Shown here: positions 52,390-61,107 of the stretch, piece after piece
Position numbering within the stretch: position 1 is the stretch's first letter
Layout of the letters: each line of letters starts with the position of its first letter
NCBI RefSeq assembly: GCF_014197135.1
Contig: NZ_JACIFA010000008.1
Location: forward strand, 62,001 to 126,000
DNA: 64,000 nt
Direction: 5' to 3'
Source of the DNA: Sphingomonas zeae
Lineage (GTDB): Bacteria; Pseudomonadota; Alphaproteobacteria; Sphingomonadales; Sphingomonadaceae
Program-made: the position numbers and the translations under genes
The notes under the pieces: model-generated
Databases searched by the model: none
Seen by the model: the letters and a program-made list of their open reading frames with translations, nothing else
Told to the model about the DNA's origin: nothing

Positions 52390-53024
52390 AGGCAGCACTG
52401 ACTCTGATCGCGCGCGACGTACGGCGCGGCTATGCCGGGGGCGGGGCGGGACTGGTCTGCGGCTTTTTCCTGCTGGCGGTGGTGCTGTTTCCCTTTGCCA
52501 TCGGCCCCGACCGGGCGGTGCTGGCGCGGATCGGCGCGGGCGCGATCTGGGTCGCGGCGCTGCTGGCCGCGCTGTTGCCGGTCGAGCGGTTGGTCGCGCC
52601 CGATTGCGAGTCGGGCTGGTTCGATCAGATTTGCGTCCACGGCCTGTCGCTGCCGCTGGTCATGGCGTTGCGGATCGCGGGCCATTGGCTGGCCTTTGCG
52701 CCGCCGCTGATGCTGGCGGCGCTGGTGGCGGGCGCGCTGTTCGGGCTCGATGGCCTGGGCATGGCGCGGGTCGAGGCGGGGCTGTTGCTCGGCACGCCAG
52801 GGCTTGCGGCGCTGGCGGTGGCGACCGGCGCACTGACCGCGGGCCTGCGCACGGCGGGAGGGCTGGCCGGACTGCTGCTGCTCCCGCTCGCGCTGCCGCT
52901 GCTGATCTTCGGCGCGGGGAGCGGTGACATGGGCGCGCTCAAGCTGCTCGCGGCGGTATCGCTGATGCTGGTCGCAGGCGCGCCCTGGATCGCCGCGGCG
53001 GCGATCCGATCGGTGCGCGACTGA
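52386..53024 (+). CDS. ccmB: Heme exporter membrane protein CcmB
   Basis: 212 aa with six predicted membrane segments. It begins in the ATGA overlap with ccmA. The N-terminal GLVCGFFLLAVVLFPFAIGPD and the LPVERLVAPDCESGWFDQICVHGLSLPLVM segment are diagnostic of CcmB. ccmC, ccmD, ccmE and the rest are not in the window; bioC follows 4 bp later. Confidence 0.94.
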   Translation: MKAALTLIARDVRRGYAGGGAGLVCGFFLLAVVLFPFAIGPDRAVLARIGAGAIWVAALLAALLPVERLVAPDCESGWFDQICVHGLSLPLVMALRIAGHWLAFAPPLMLAALVAGALFGLDGLGMARVEAGLLLGTPGLAALAVATGALTAGLRTAGGLAGLLLLPLALPLLIFGAGSGDMGALKLLAAVSLMLVAGAPWIAAAAIRSVRD

Positions 53025-53028
53025 CGCC

Positions 53029-53790
53029 ATGATCGAAGACGGGGCCATTCCGGCGGCGCGGATCGCGCGCGCCTTTGACGCGGCGGCGGCCTATGACGCC
53101 CATGCCGTGATCCAGCGGCAGGTCGCCGACTGGCTGGCCGAGCGGATCATGACGGTCGCGTCGTCTGCCCCACGCGTGCTGGAAGTGGGATGCGGCACCG
53201 GCTTCCTGACCGGCGCGGTGCTGCCCCGACTGGCGGGCGCCGACTGGCTGATGACCGATATCGCGCCCGCCATGCTGGAGCGCGGACTGGCCAAGTATCC
53301 GGGCGTGCGCGGGAGGGTGATGGACGGCGAATATCCCGATCTGCCCGGCGAAGCGCCGTTCGACCTGATCGTCAGCAGCCTGGCGGTGCAGTGGTTCGCC
53401 GATCTGGAGGCGGGTTTGCGGCGGCTGGCGGACCTGCTCGCGCCGGGCGGGCGGATGTTGGTGACGACATTGGTCGAAGGGACCTTCGCGGCGTGGCATG
53501 AAGCGCACCGGGCGGAAGGGTACGCGGCGGGCAGCCCGGTCTATCCGCCGGTCGATTCGCTGAAGCGGATGGGCTGGCGGGTCGAAACGCGGCGGTTCGA
53601 GCAGCGCCACGAATCGGCGGCGGACTTCCTGCGCGCGCTGCGGGCGATCGGGGCGGGGACGCCGCGTGACGGTCATCGCCCGATTCCGCCGGGCGCGATG
53701 CGAAGGATCGCGCGGCGATTCGAGGCGGGAGGCGCGGTGGCGACCTATGAGGTCGCGTTGATCGAAATCCCCCGCCCCCGCTCAGGCTGA
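53029..53790 (+). CDS. bioC: Malonyl-ACP O-methyltransferase BioC-like
   Basis: 253 aa. A SAM-dependent methyltransferase with motif I VLEVGCGTGFLTGAV and the early IARAFDAAAAYDAHAVIQRQVADWLAE that marks BioC. The motif IV region FDLIVSSLAVQWFADLEAGLRRLADLLAPGG (split) is characteristic: BioC methylates malonyl-ACP to start pimelate synthesis for biotin. No other bio genes are adjacent, so the assignment rests on sequence pattern. It is in line with ccmAB and may be co-transcribed. Confidence 0.82.
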   Translation: MIEDGAIPAARIARAFDAAAAYDAHAVIQRQVADWLAERIMTVASSAPRVLEVGCGTGFLTGAVLPRLAGADWLMTDIAPAMLERGLAKYPGVRGRVMDGEYPDLPGEAPFDLIVSSLAVQWFADLEAGLRRLADLLAPGGRMLVTTLVEGTFAAWHEAHRAEGYAAGSPVYPPVDSLKRMGWRVETRRFEQRHESAADFLRALRAIGAGTPRDGHRPIPPGAMRRIARRFEAGGAVATYEVALIEIPRPRSG

Positions 53791-53804
53791 ACGGGCGTTG
53801 GTCG

Positions 53805-54674
53805 TTACCGGCTCCACCGCGCCCAGATGGCGGTGGGCAGGGTGATGCCCCGCGCTTCCTCGCGCACGCCCAGTTCGCCGCATTCCACCTTGCCGGGCAG
53901 GTCGGCCATCACCTGGCGCATCATCTCGCCGATCGCCAGCGCCGACATGCGTACCGCATAGACCGTGAGGAACAGGAAGCGCGAATCGGCATCGAGCAGC
54001 TGGCGGCAATTGGCGATCAGGCCGGGCAGGTCTTCCTCCAGCCGCCACACCTCGCCCTCCGGCCCGCGACCATATTTGGGCGGATCGAGCAGGATGCCGT
54101 CATAGCGCCGCCCGCGCCGCACCTCGCGCGCGACGAACTTGGCGGCGTCGTCGATGATCCAGCGCACGGGCGCATCCCCCAGGCCCGACAGCATCGCGTT
54201 GCTCCGCGCCGCCTCGACCGATTTCTTGGAGGCGTCGACATGGACCATCTTCGCCCCCGCGCTTGCCATCGCCAGCGTGCCGACGCCGGTATAGCCGAAC
54301 AGGTTCATGCACTCGGGCTCGGTCATCCCGTCGACCTGCTCGCGCATCCAGCTCCACACCGGTGCCATGTCGGGGAAGAAGCCCAGATGGCGGAAAGGCG
54401 TGTTCTGCGCGGTGAAGCGCACCTCGTTCCACTTGAGCGGCCAGCCGTCGCGCGGCACCGGCTCGTTGAAGTTCCAGCGGCCGCCGCCATCCTCGTCCGA
54501 TCCGGGCAAGAACTCGGCCGCCGCGCGCCAGTCTTGCGTGGCGGGCGCCCACATTGCCTGCGGCTCGGGGCGGATGAAGCGGAACCGGCCATAGCGTTCC
54601 AGTTTGCGGCCATGGCCGGAGTCGACCAGCCCGTAATCCGCCCAAGGCTCGCCGATCATCGTTTCGAGTTTCAT
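53805..54674 (-). CDS. Class I SAM-dependent methyltransferase (RlmI-like, without PUA domain)
   Basis: 289 aa. The MNLFGYTGVGTLAMASAGAKMVHVDASKKSVE stretch (motif I and the acidic residue of motif II, separated here) and DGILLDPPKYGRGPEGEVW (DPPxxG motif IV) are those of the RlmI/RlmK 23S rRNA m5C methyltransferases. The N-terminal half has a WAPATQDW and NEPVPRDGWPLKWNEVRFT region instead of a full PUA domain. It likely methylates rRNA. It sits 9 bp after thrC on the same strand. Confidence 0.85.
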   Translation of the reverse strand: MKLETMIGEPWADYGLVDSGHGRKLERYGRFRFIRPEPQAMWAPATQDWRAAAEFLPGSDEDGGGRWNFNEPVPRDGWPLKWNEVRFTAQNTPFRHLGFFPDMAPVWSWMREQVDGMTEPECMNLFGYTGVGTLAMASAGAKMVHVDASKKSVEAARSNAMLSGLGDAPVRWIIDDAAKFVAREVRRGRRYDGILLDPPKYGRGPEGEVWRLEEDLPGLIANCRQLLDADSRFLFLTVYAVRMSALAIGEMMRQVMADLPGKVECGELGVREEARGITLPTAIWARWSR

Positions 54675-54683
54675 GGACGCGCG

Positions 54684-56072
54684 TTAGCGCAAACCATGCC
54701 CGTCGATAAAGGCCGTCACCGCCTCAAAGGTGGCGGGCAGGGTGGTGTAGCGTTCTTCGCGTTCGAACAGGTCGCCGACGCGGCGGGGCAGCGCGGGGCG
54801 GCTGCCCGTCGCGCGCTCGACCGCATCGGTGAACTTGGCCGGGTGCGCCGTGGCCAGCGTCACCACCGGCACGTCGAGCCCGCTTTTGCGGGCGGCGGAC
54901 AGCGCGATGCCGCTATGCGGGTCGAGAATCTGCCCCGCTTCGTCCGCCGCCCAGCGCATCGCGCGGCTCATGTCATCGGCATCGACTCGCGCGCTGGTGA
55001 AGAGCGGGGCAATGGCCTGGCGCTGCGCATTGGTCAGCCGCATCGCGCCGGTGCCCTCAAAGCCCTTCATCTGCGCGGCCAGCGCTGCGCCGTCGCGGCC
55101 GTTCGCGTCGAACAACAGCCGCTCGAAGTTCGAGCTGACCTGGATGTCCATCGACGGCGTTGCGGTCGCCTGTACCTGTCCCTTGGAATAGTCGCCCGAC
55201 GACAGTGCGCGGTGAAGGATGTCGTTGACGTTGGTCGCGACGATCAGCCGCTCGATGGGCAAGCCCATGCGCGCGGCGACATAGCCTGCGAACACGTCGC
55301 CGAAATTGCCCGTCGGCACCGAGAAGGCGATGCGCTGGCCCGGCGCGCCCAGCCGGACGGCGGCGTAGAAATAATAGACGATCTGCGCCATCAACCGCGC
55401 CCAGTTGATCGAGTTGACCGCCGACAGCGTATGGCGGTCGGCAAAGGCGCGGTCGTTGAACATCGCCTTCACCAAGGCCTGCGCGTCGTCGAAATTGCCC
55501 TCGATGGCGATGTTATGGACGTTGGGCGCGAGCACCGTGGTCATCTGGCGGCGCTGGATTTCGGTCACGCGGCCTGCCGGGTGCAGCATGAAGATGTCGA
55601 TATTGGCGCGCCCGGCGACCGCGTCGATCGCCGCCGAGCCGGTGTCGCCGCTGGTCGCACCGACGATGGTGAGGCGAGTGTCGGTCCCGCGCAGGAACCG
55701 CTCGAACAACAGGCCCAGCATCTGGAGCGCGACGTCCTTGAACGCCAGTGTCGGGCCGTGGAACAGCTCCAGCAGCCACTGGTCATGGTCGAGCTGGACG
55801 AGCGGCGTGACGGCGGCGTGCGAGAAACGGCCATAGGCGGTGTCGCACAGCGCTTGCAATTCTTCGGCGCTCAGGCTGTCGCCGACGAACGGCGCCATGA
55901 TTCGCGCGGCCGTCTGCGCATAGGACAGGCCCGCCAGCCCCTCGATCTCCTCGAAGGTCAGGGTCGGCCAGGTCTCGGGCACGTAAAGCCCGCCATCGCT
56001 GGCGAGACCGGCCAGGGTCGCGCCCCGGAAATCGAGGATAGGGGCGGAGCCACGGGTACTGAGATAGCGCAT
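54684..56072 (-). CDS. thrC: Threonine synthase ThrC
   Basis: 462 aa. PLP enzyme that makes threonine from O-phosphohomoserine. The PLP-lysine motif LELFHGPTLAFKDVALQML (Lys112) and the phosphate-binding VGATSGDTGSAAI loop are intact, with SINWARLMAQIVYYF and VPTGNFGDVFAGY also matching the long (TS type 1) bacterial/fungal form. It is the fifth gene of the minus-strand oxidase-assembly block, 13 bp after SURF1. Confidence 0.96.
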   Translation of the reverse strand: MRYLSTRGSAPILDFRGATLAGLASDGGLYVPETWPTLTFEEIEGLAGLSYAQTAARIMAPFVGDSLSAEELQALCDTAYGRFSHAAVTPLVQLDHDQWLLELFHGPTLAFKDVALQMLGLLFERFLRGTDTRLTIVGATSGDTGSAAIDAVAGRANIDIFMLHPAGRVTEIQRRQMTTVLAPNVHNIAIEGNFDDAQALVKAMFNDRAFADRHTLSAVNSINWARLMAQIVYYFYAAVRLGAPGQRIAFSVPTGNFGDVFAGYVAARMGLPIERLIVATNVNDILHRALSSGDYSKGQVQATATPSMDIQVSSNFERLLFDANGRDGAALAAQMKGFEGTGAMRLTNAQRQAIAPLFTSARVDADDMSRAMRWAADEAGQILDPHSGIALSAARKSGLDVPVVTLATAHPAKFTDAVERATGSRPALPRRVGDLFEREERYTTLPATFEAVTAFIDGHGLR

Positions 56073-56085
56073 GATGCGCTGCCGC

Positions 56086-56766
56086 TTAACGGGGTGCGTT
56101 GCGCATCACAACCATTCGATTGCGTCGAGCGACCGCCAAAACATAGATAATTGCGGCAATGGCGGCGAACAGGAACCATTGCACCGCATAGGCCAGGTGG
56201 TTGTTGGGGACGCCGCTGATGTCCGGTTTGGGGTTGGCCTGAAGGCCGGGGGCAGGCGTGTCGGCGACCAGCAGCATCGCCTGCGGGCGGTTATCGAAGG
56301 CCGATTGGATCAGCGATCGGCTGTCGGGGGCGTGGGAGACATAGCCGGTCACCCGACCGCCCCGCCAATCGTTTTCGGCGCGGGGATCATGGGTGGTGCC
56401 CAGCTGGACCTGCAGCGCGCCTTTCTGAACTGGTTGGCCGCTCATCTGATTATCGAGGAAGGAGCGCAGCGTGGTGACGTCCGACGGCACCGAACAGGTC
56501 GCGATCAGCCGGAACCCCGCCGCCCCGGCCCCGGCGCGGCGGATGGTGATCGGCGGACGGCAATCCGCGACCGTGCGGCGGAAGAGCAGGCTGTCGTCGG
56601 GGAATAGCGGAAAGGCGATGACCGGCCGCGCCGGATTGGCGGCGAGCTGGGCGAGATAGGCCTCCTTTTGCGGCAACCGGTCGAGCAACTGCCACAGCCC
56701 CAGCGCGATCATTGCCGCAACCGCGAGCCCGACGATCAGCGTCGGCAGGATGGGCAGGCGCTTCAC
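56086..56766 (-). CDS. SURF1-family cytochrome oxidase assembly protein
   Basis: 226 aa with a GTG start that overlaps the DUF983 stop (GTGA). Two membrane segments, one at each end (LPTLIVGLAVAAMIALGLWQL and LAYAVQWFLFAAIAAIIYVLAV), bracket a periplasmic domain: the SURF1/Shy1 architecture. The 'LGLWQL' and 'NNHLAYAVQWF' motifs are typical. It helps insert heme into cytochrome c oxidase subunit I. Confidence 0.93.
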   Translation of the reverse strand: MKRLPILPTLIVGLAVAAMIALGLWQLLDRLPQKEAYLAQLAANPARPVIAFPLFPDDSLLFRRTVADCRPPITIRRAGAGAAGFRLIATCSVPSDVTTLRSFLDNQMSGQPVQKGALQVQLGTTHDPRAENDWRGGRVTGYVSHAPDSRSLIQSAFDNRPQAMLLVADTPAPGLQANPKPDISGVPNNHLAYAVQWFLFAAIAAIIYVLAVARRNRMVVMRNAPR

Positions 56767-57164
56767 GCGTCGTCGTCGGGACGCACAACGGCGCCCTCGC
56801 GTGCCTCGTTGCGATATTCGGCGGCCATCAGCGCACCCTTGGCGATACGCAAGCTATAGACTACGCCAATCGCGGTCAGCGGCAGCCAGATCGCCATTTG
56901 CAGCCAGAGCGGCGGATGCAGCTTCAGCTCGACCATGATCGCCGCGATGGTGATGATGGTGCCCAGGATCAGCGTCAGGAACGCCGCCGGGCCATCCCCG
57001 ACATTGAACCGGGTGAAGTCCAGCCCGCACGCGGCGCAACGGTCGGCAAAGGTCACGACCTGGGTCGAGAATAGCGGCCCGGCAAACAAATGGGGCTGGC
57101 CGCAACGCGGACACAGCCCCTGGAACGCGGCCTGCGCGATGGTGGGAGGTGTCGGCTCAGCCAC
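56763..57164 (-). CDS. DUF983 zinc-ribbon membrane protein
   Basis: 133 aa from the GTG at 57164. Two CxxC pairs (LCPRCG and CAACG) form a zinc ribbon before two membrane segments (FLTLILGTIITIAAIMVEL, WLQMAIWLPLTAIGVVYSL). DUF983 is routinely found in alphaproteobacterial cox clusters between coxC and SURF1. The GTG overlaps the coxC stop by 8 bp; an ATG at 57197 would overlap 41 bp and is less likely. Confidence 0.88.
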   Translation of the reverse strand: MAEPTPPTIAQAAFQGLCPRCGQPHLFAGPLFSTQVVTFADRCAACGLDFTRFNVGDGPAAFLTLILGTIITIAAIMVELKLHPPLWLQMAIWLPLTAIGVVYSLRIAKGALMAAEYRNEAREGAVVRPDDDA

Positions 57165-58068
57165 TATGAACCGGCGCGCCCCAGCCACCCCAGACATAGA
57201 TGGTGACGAACAGGAACAGCCACACCACGTCGACGAAATGCCAGTACCAGGCCGCCGCCTCGAACCCGAAATGCTGGCGAGGCGTGAAGTCGCCGCGATA
57301 GGCGCGGATCAGGCAGACGATCAGGAAGATGGTGCCGACGATGACGTGGAAGCCGTGGAACCCGGTCGCCATGAAGAAGGCGGCGCCATAATTGATCCCC
57401 TTAAAGGGGAAGGGCGCATGGATATATTCATAGGCCTGGATCGAGCTGAAGATCAGGCCCAGCACGACGGTCAGCCACAGGCCTTTCAGCACGCCGTCGC
57501 GGTCGCCGACGCCCAGCGCGCCCCACAAGCCCTTCTTCTCGCCACCGCGCTGGTTGTGGATCAGCGCATGGTGCGCCCAGGTGACGGTGGTGCCGCTGGT
57601 CAGCAGGATCAGCGTGTTGAGCAAGGGCAGCTTGAAGGCGTCGATCACCTCCAGCCCCTTGGGCGGCCAGGTCGCCGCGATGGCCGCGGCGCCCTCGGTC
57701 GCGCGTTCGACCTGTCCGTCGACAAAGCTCATCGCGGTCGGGAAGAGGGCAAAGTCGAAAAACGCCCAGAACCAGCCGACGAAGAACATCACTTCGGAGG
57801 CGATGAACAGGATCATGCCGTAGCGGAAATGAAGCTGAACGACCGGCGTGTGATCGCCATGATGCGCCTCGCGCACCACATCGGCCCACCAGCTGCCCAT
57901 GCAGAACAACACCGCCGCGAGGCCTGCCAGAAACGCCCAGCCGCCGCCCGTCACGCTATGCATCCACATGATCGCGCCGGATGCCATCAGCAACGCCGAC
58001 ATCGAACTGGCCAGCGGCCAGGGGCTCGGCGGCAGGATGTGATAATCGTGGTTCTTCGCGCCAGCCAT
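57157..58068 (-). CDS. coxC: Cytochrome c oxidase subunit III
   Basis: 303 aa with seven membrane segments. Family motifs: NHDYHILPPSPWPL, WWADVVREAHHGDHT, SEVMFFVGWFWAFFDFALFP, the lipid-pocket LLTSGTTVTWAHHAL and GFHGFHVIVGTIFL, and the final YWHFVDVVWLFLFVTIY. A non-redox structural subunit of the aa3 oxidase. Subunits I and II (coxA, coxB) are not found in this window. Confidence 0.96.
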   Translation of the reverse strand: MAGAKNHDYHILPPSPWPLASSMSALLMASGAIMWMHSVTGGGWAFLAGLAAVLFCMGSWWADVVREAHHGDHTPVVQLHFRYGMILFIASEVMFFVGWFWAFFDFALFPTAMSFVDGQVERATEGAAAIAATWPPKGLEVIDAFKLPLLNTLILLTSGTTVTWAHHALIHNQRGGEKKGLWGALGVGDRDGVLKGLWLTVVLGLIFSSIQAYEYIHAPFPFKGINYGAAFFMATGFHGFHVIVGTIFLIVCLIRAYRGDFTPRQHFGFEAAAWYWHFVDVVWLFLFVTIYVWGGWGAPVHSG

Positions 58069-58104
58069 GATCCCGTCCCTATATTTTGCTATTTTGAGGA
58101 CAGG

Positions 58105-58644
58105 CTAACCCGCTTTCTTCGCCGAATCCACCGGGTAAAATGTGTAGGACAGGGTGATGGTTTCGATGTCCTTGGCGTCGGGGTCGTTCAGAATCTTGGG
58201 ATCGATGAAGAAGATGACCGGCATCCGCGCCGTCTCACCGGGTTTGAGCGTCTGCTGGGTGAAGCAGAAGCACTGGATCTTGGTGAAATAGCGCCCCGCC
58301 TGATCGGGGGTGACGTTGAAGGTCGCGGTGCCCGTGACCGGCACCTTGGCGTTGTTGGTCGCGGTGAAGAACACCATGTCACGCGCGCCGATATCGACGG
58401 TTTCGTGCGGGTTCTCCGGCTTGAAGGTCCAGGCGAGGCGCGAGGAGACATTGGCGTCGAAATTGACGGTGATCTGGCGATGGACGCTGCCCGGTGCCTG
58501 GGTGCCGCGCTGGGTCGTGCCCTGATAGCCCGTCACCTGGCAGAACATGCGGTAGAGCGGCACGCTGGCAAAGGCGAGGCCGGTCATGAACACCACGCCC
58601 AGAATCGCGAACACCACCGTCCGGGTCTGGCGCGTCAGCCGCAT
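58105..58644 (-). CDS. ctaG: Cytochrome c oxidase assembly protein CtaG (Cox11)
   Basis: 179 aa. One N-terminal membrane anchor (TVVFAILGVVFMTGLAFASVP, residues ~9-29) and a periplasmic Cu-binding domain with FYKIQCFCFTQQTL-type motif (KIQCFCFTQQTL, the Cu(I)-binding CFCF cysteines). It delivers copper to CuB of subunit I. It overlaps the small upstream protein by one base (TGATG). Confidence 0.95.
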   Translation of the reverse strand: MRLTRQTRTVVFAILGVVFMTGLAFASVPLYRMFCQVTGYQGTTQRGTQAPGSVHRQITVNFDANVSSRLAWTFKPENPHETVDIGARDMVFFTATNNAKVPVTGTATFNVTPDQAGRYFTKIQCFCFTQQTLKPGETARMPVIFFIDPKILNDPDAKDIETITLSYTFYPVDSAKKAG

Positions 58645-58778
58645 CAGTGCATCCCCGACCGGATCTTGGACAGGGTGATGAAGAAGATCAGCACCACCAG
58701 AAAGCCCAGCAGCAGCGCCATCGCGGTGGCGCGGGCGCGCTGCTTGGCGCGTATCCGATTCGAATCGTCAGGCGTCAT
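58644..58778 (-). CDS. Small single-pass membrane protein of the cox assembly cluster
   Basis: 44 aa: [18 protein letters not shown], then a hydrophobic helix ([18 protein letters not shown]) and SKIRSGMH. Its ATG overlaps the ctaB stop (ATGA) and its TGA overlaps the ctaG ATG, so it is locked between the two. A short protein of this shape occurs at this position in many alphaproteobacterial cox clusters (CoxF-like); function unproven, presumably oxidase assembly. Confidence 0.85.
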   Translation of the reverse strand: MTPDDSNRIRAKQRARATAMALLLGFLVVLIFFITLSKIRSGMH

Positions 58779-59674
58779 GCCCAACGATCCACCACCAGCG
58801 CGCCAAAGAGAAGGAAAAGATAGAGAATCGAATATTTGAACAGCCGCTTTTCCGGCTTCATCGCGTCATCGGGCTGGGTATGGCGGAGGGCGACGATCGC
58901 GGCATAGGCAGCGAACAGCGCGGTCCCGGCCGTGGCGACGATGCCGTAGATCGATCCTGCCAGCCCCAGTGGCCAGGGCGCGACGGCGGCGATGGCCATC
59001 GGAATGGTGTAGAGCCCGATCTGCGCGCGCGTCACCCGCTCACCCGCGACCACGGGCAGCATCGGCACGCCCGCATTGGCGTAATCGGTCTTCACGAACA
59101 GCGCGAGTGCCCAGAAATGCGGCGGCGTCCACAGAAAGACCAGGCTGAACAGCAGGAAGGGAAGGAGCGCGATCTCGCCGGTCGCGGCCGCCCAGCCGAT
59201 CAGCGGCGGAAACGCCCCCGCCGCGCCGCCGATGACGATATTCTGCGGCGTCCGGCGTTTCAGCCAGACGGTGTAGACAAGGACGTAGAACAGGATCGAG
59301 ACGGTCAGGATCGCAGCGGCGACATAATTGACCGCCAGCCCCATCAGAATGACCGAGAAACAGGCGAGCCCGACGCCGAAATGCAGCGCCGATTCGCGGC
59401 TCATGCGTCCGGCGGGCAGCGGTCGCTTGGCGGTCCGGCGCATCAGCGCGTCCAGATCCGCCTCATACCATTGGTTAAGTGCCCCCGCCGCGCCCGCGCC
59501 CAGCGCGATGCACAGGATCGCGGTGAAGCCGATGACCGGATCGACCCCCACGGGCGCCGCCAGCATCCCGCACAGGCCGGTGAACACCACCAGCGTCATC
59601 ACCCGCGGCTTGGTGAGCGCCAGGAAGTCGCGCCAGTCGGCGGGGACGAACACGGAGGAGGGAATGCTGGACAT
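58775..59674 (-). CDS. ctaB: Protoheme IX farnesyltransferase (heme O synthase)
   Basis: 299 aa starting at [16 protein letters not shown]. It converts heme B to heme O for terminal oxidases. UbiA-family prenyltransferase with about nine membrane segments; the two Asp-rich motifs are [21 protein letters not shown] and [17 protein letters not shown] / [11 protein letters not shown]. An upstream continuation to 59794 is low-complexity repeat B6 and is rejected. It is the first gene of the oxidase-assembly operon. Confidence 0.95.
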   Translation of the reverse strand: MSSIPSSVFVPADWRDFLALTKPRVMTLVVFTGLCGMLAAPVGVDPVIGFTAILCIALGAGAAGALNQWYEADLDALMRRTAKRPLPAGRMSRESALHFGVGLACFSVILMGLAVNYVAAAILTVSILFYVLVYTVWLKRRTPQNIVIGGAAGAFPPLIGWAAATGEIALLPFLLFSLVFLWTPPHFWALALFVKTDYANAGVPMLPVVAGERVTRAQIGLYTIPMAIAAVAPWPLGLAGSIYGIVATAGTALFAAYAAIVALRHTQPDDAMKPEKRLFKYSILYLFLLFGALVVDRWA

Positions 59675-59753
59675 GGGAGTCCGGCATATAGGGCTTGGCG
59701 GGGAGGGGGGCAATCGAAGCGGTTGGTGTGGCGGTACATCCTCACCGCAGGCG

Positions 59754-59867
59754 CACCCCCTCCCGCAGGCGGGAGGGGCCGGGGGGGAGGGCAAGGAGTC
59801 TCACCGAGACCAACGCTTGTGGCTTTCCCTCCCCCATCCCCTCCCGCCTGCGGAAGGGGCGTGCCAA
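59754..59867. repeat. Family B palindromic repeat (copy B6)
   Basis: CCCCCTCCCGCAGGCGGGAGGGG at the left, GGAGTCTCACCGAGACCAACG in the middle and CCCCTCCCGCCTGCGGAAGGGGCGTGC at the right, between the ctaB start and the alcohol dehydrogenase stop. It shows the uninterrupted form of the right arm. Confidence 0.8.
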
Positions 59868-59883
59868 GATCAAAGTGCGGGGC

Positions 59884-60945
59884 TCACCCCCTCAGCGTCG
59901 CCATGTCGATGACGAAGCGATACTTCACATCGCTCTTCTGCATCCGGTCATAGGCGGTGTTGATCTCGTCCATCGTGATCATCTCGATATCGGCGGTCAG
60001 GCCGTGGCTATGGCAGAAGTCCAGCATCTCCTGCGTCTCGGCGATGCCGCCGATCAGCGAGCCCGCCAGCGCGCGGCGGCGGAACACGAGATTGCCGACC
60101 GACGGCGACGGATGCGGCGAATCGGGCACGCCGACCAAGGTCATCGTCCCGTCGCGCTTCAGCAGCATCAGGAACGCGTCGAGATTATGCGGCGCCGCCA
60201 CCGTGTTCAGGATGAAGTCGAAGCTGCCCAGATGTTCCGCCATCTGGGCGTCATCCTTCGACACGATCAGGCTCTTGGCGCCCAGTCGCTTGGCATCCTC
60301 CGCCTTGTTCGGCGATGTCGAGAAGACATGGACCTCGGCCCCCATCGCGGCAGCGATTTTCACGCCCATGTGACCCAAGCCGCCCAGGCCGACGATGCCG
60401 ACCTTCTGGCCCGGCCCGACCTTCCAGTGGCGAAGCGGCGAATAGGTGGTGATCCCGGCGCAGAGCAGCGGCGCGACCGCGGCCAGATCGCCTTCGTCAT
60501 GGTTGATCTTGAGGACGAAGCCTTGCTTGACCACGATATGGTCCGAATAGCCGCCCAAGGTGTGACCGCCCATGACGGGGTCGGGGCCGTTATAGGTGCC
60601 GACAAAGCCGGTCGTCTCGCAATATTGCTCTTCGCCGTCATGGCAGGATGGGCAGTGGCCGCAGCTGTCGACCATGCAGCCGACGCCGACCAGATCGCCG
60701 ACCTTGTACTTGGTCACGTCGCCGCCCACGGCGGTCACGCGGCCGACGATCTCATGGCCCGGAACGCACGGATAGAGCGTGCCCGCCCACTCGCTGCGCG
60801 CGGTGTGCAGGTCGGAGTGGCAGACGCCGCAATAGAGGATGTCGATCGCGACATCATCGGCTTTCGGGTCGCGGCGTTCGAAGGAAAAAGGCGCGAGCGG
60901 GGTCTCGGCCGACTGGGCGGCATAACCCTTGGCGGGAGTGGGCAT
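59884..60945 (-). CDS. Zinc-dependent alcohol dehydrogenase (YahK/cinnamyl-alcohol type)
   Basis: 353 aa. A medium-chain dehydrogenase. Catalytic-zinc ligands lie in YCGVCHSDLH and PGHEIVG; the structural zinc site is CGHCPSCHDGEEQYC; the nucleotide-binding motif is GIVGLGGLGHMGVK. The 'STSPNK' after the second strand suggests NADP(H), as in E. coli YahK and other broad aldehyde reductases. AGAGGAG precedes the ATG. It is a single gene, on the same strand as the cox assembly operon but separated from it by repeat B6. Confidence 0.92.
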   Translation of the reverse strand: MPTPAKGYAAQSAETPLAPFSFERRDPKADDVAIDILYCGVCHSDLHTARSEWAGTLYPCVPGHEIVGRVTAVGGDVTKYKVGDLVGVGCMVDSCGHCPSCHDGEEQYCETTGFVGTYNGPDPVMGGHTLGGYSDHIVVKQGFVLKINHDEGDLAAVAPLLCAGITTYSPLRHWKVGPGQKVGIVGLGGLGHMGVKIAAAMGAEVHVFSTSPNKAEDAKRLGAKSLIVSKDDAQMAEHLGSFDFILNTVAAPHNLDAFLMLLKRDGTMTLVGVPDSPHPSPSVGNLVFRRRALAGSLIGGIAETQEMLDFCHSHGLTADIEMITMDEINTAYDRMQKSDVKYRFVIDMATLRG

Positions 60946-61107
60946 GGGAGCTCCTCTGGAAATCTGTAACGCGAACGAACGGACGCGGCCGCCCATATGG
61001 GGGCCGCGCTGTTCGGTGCCAGAGAAGCGCATCCGTAAGTTTTCCGATCGGTACTGATCGGAGAATTGTCTCAAATCAAAATGTTATATTGTCACTAAAG
61101 GCCCGAA

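Noticed and set aside
904..59867. CRISPR array or tandem repeat locus
   Set aside because: The repeats are dispersed single palindromes tens of kilobases apart, not regularly spaced direct repeats with unique spacers, and no cas genes are present.
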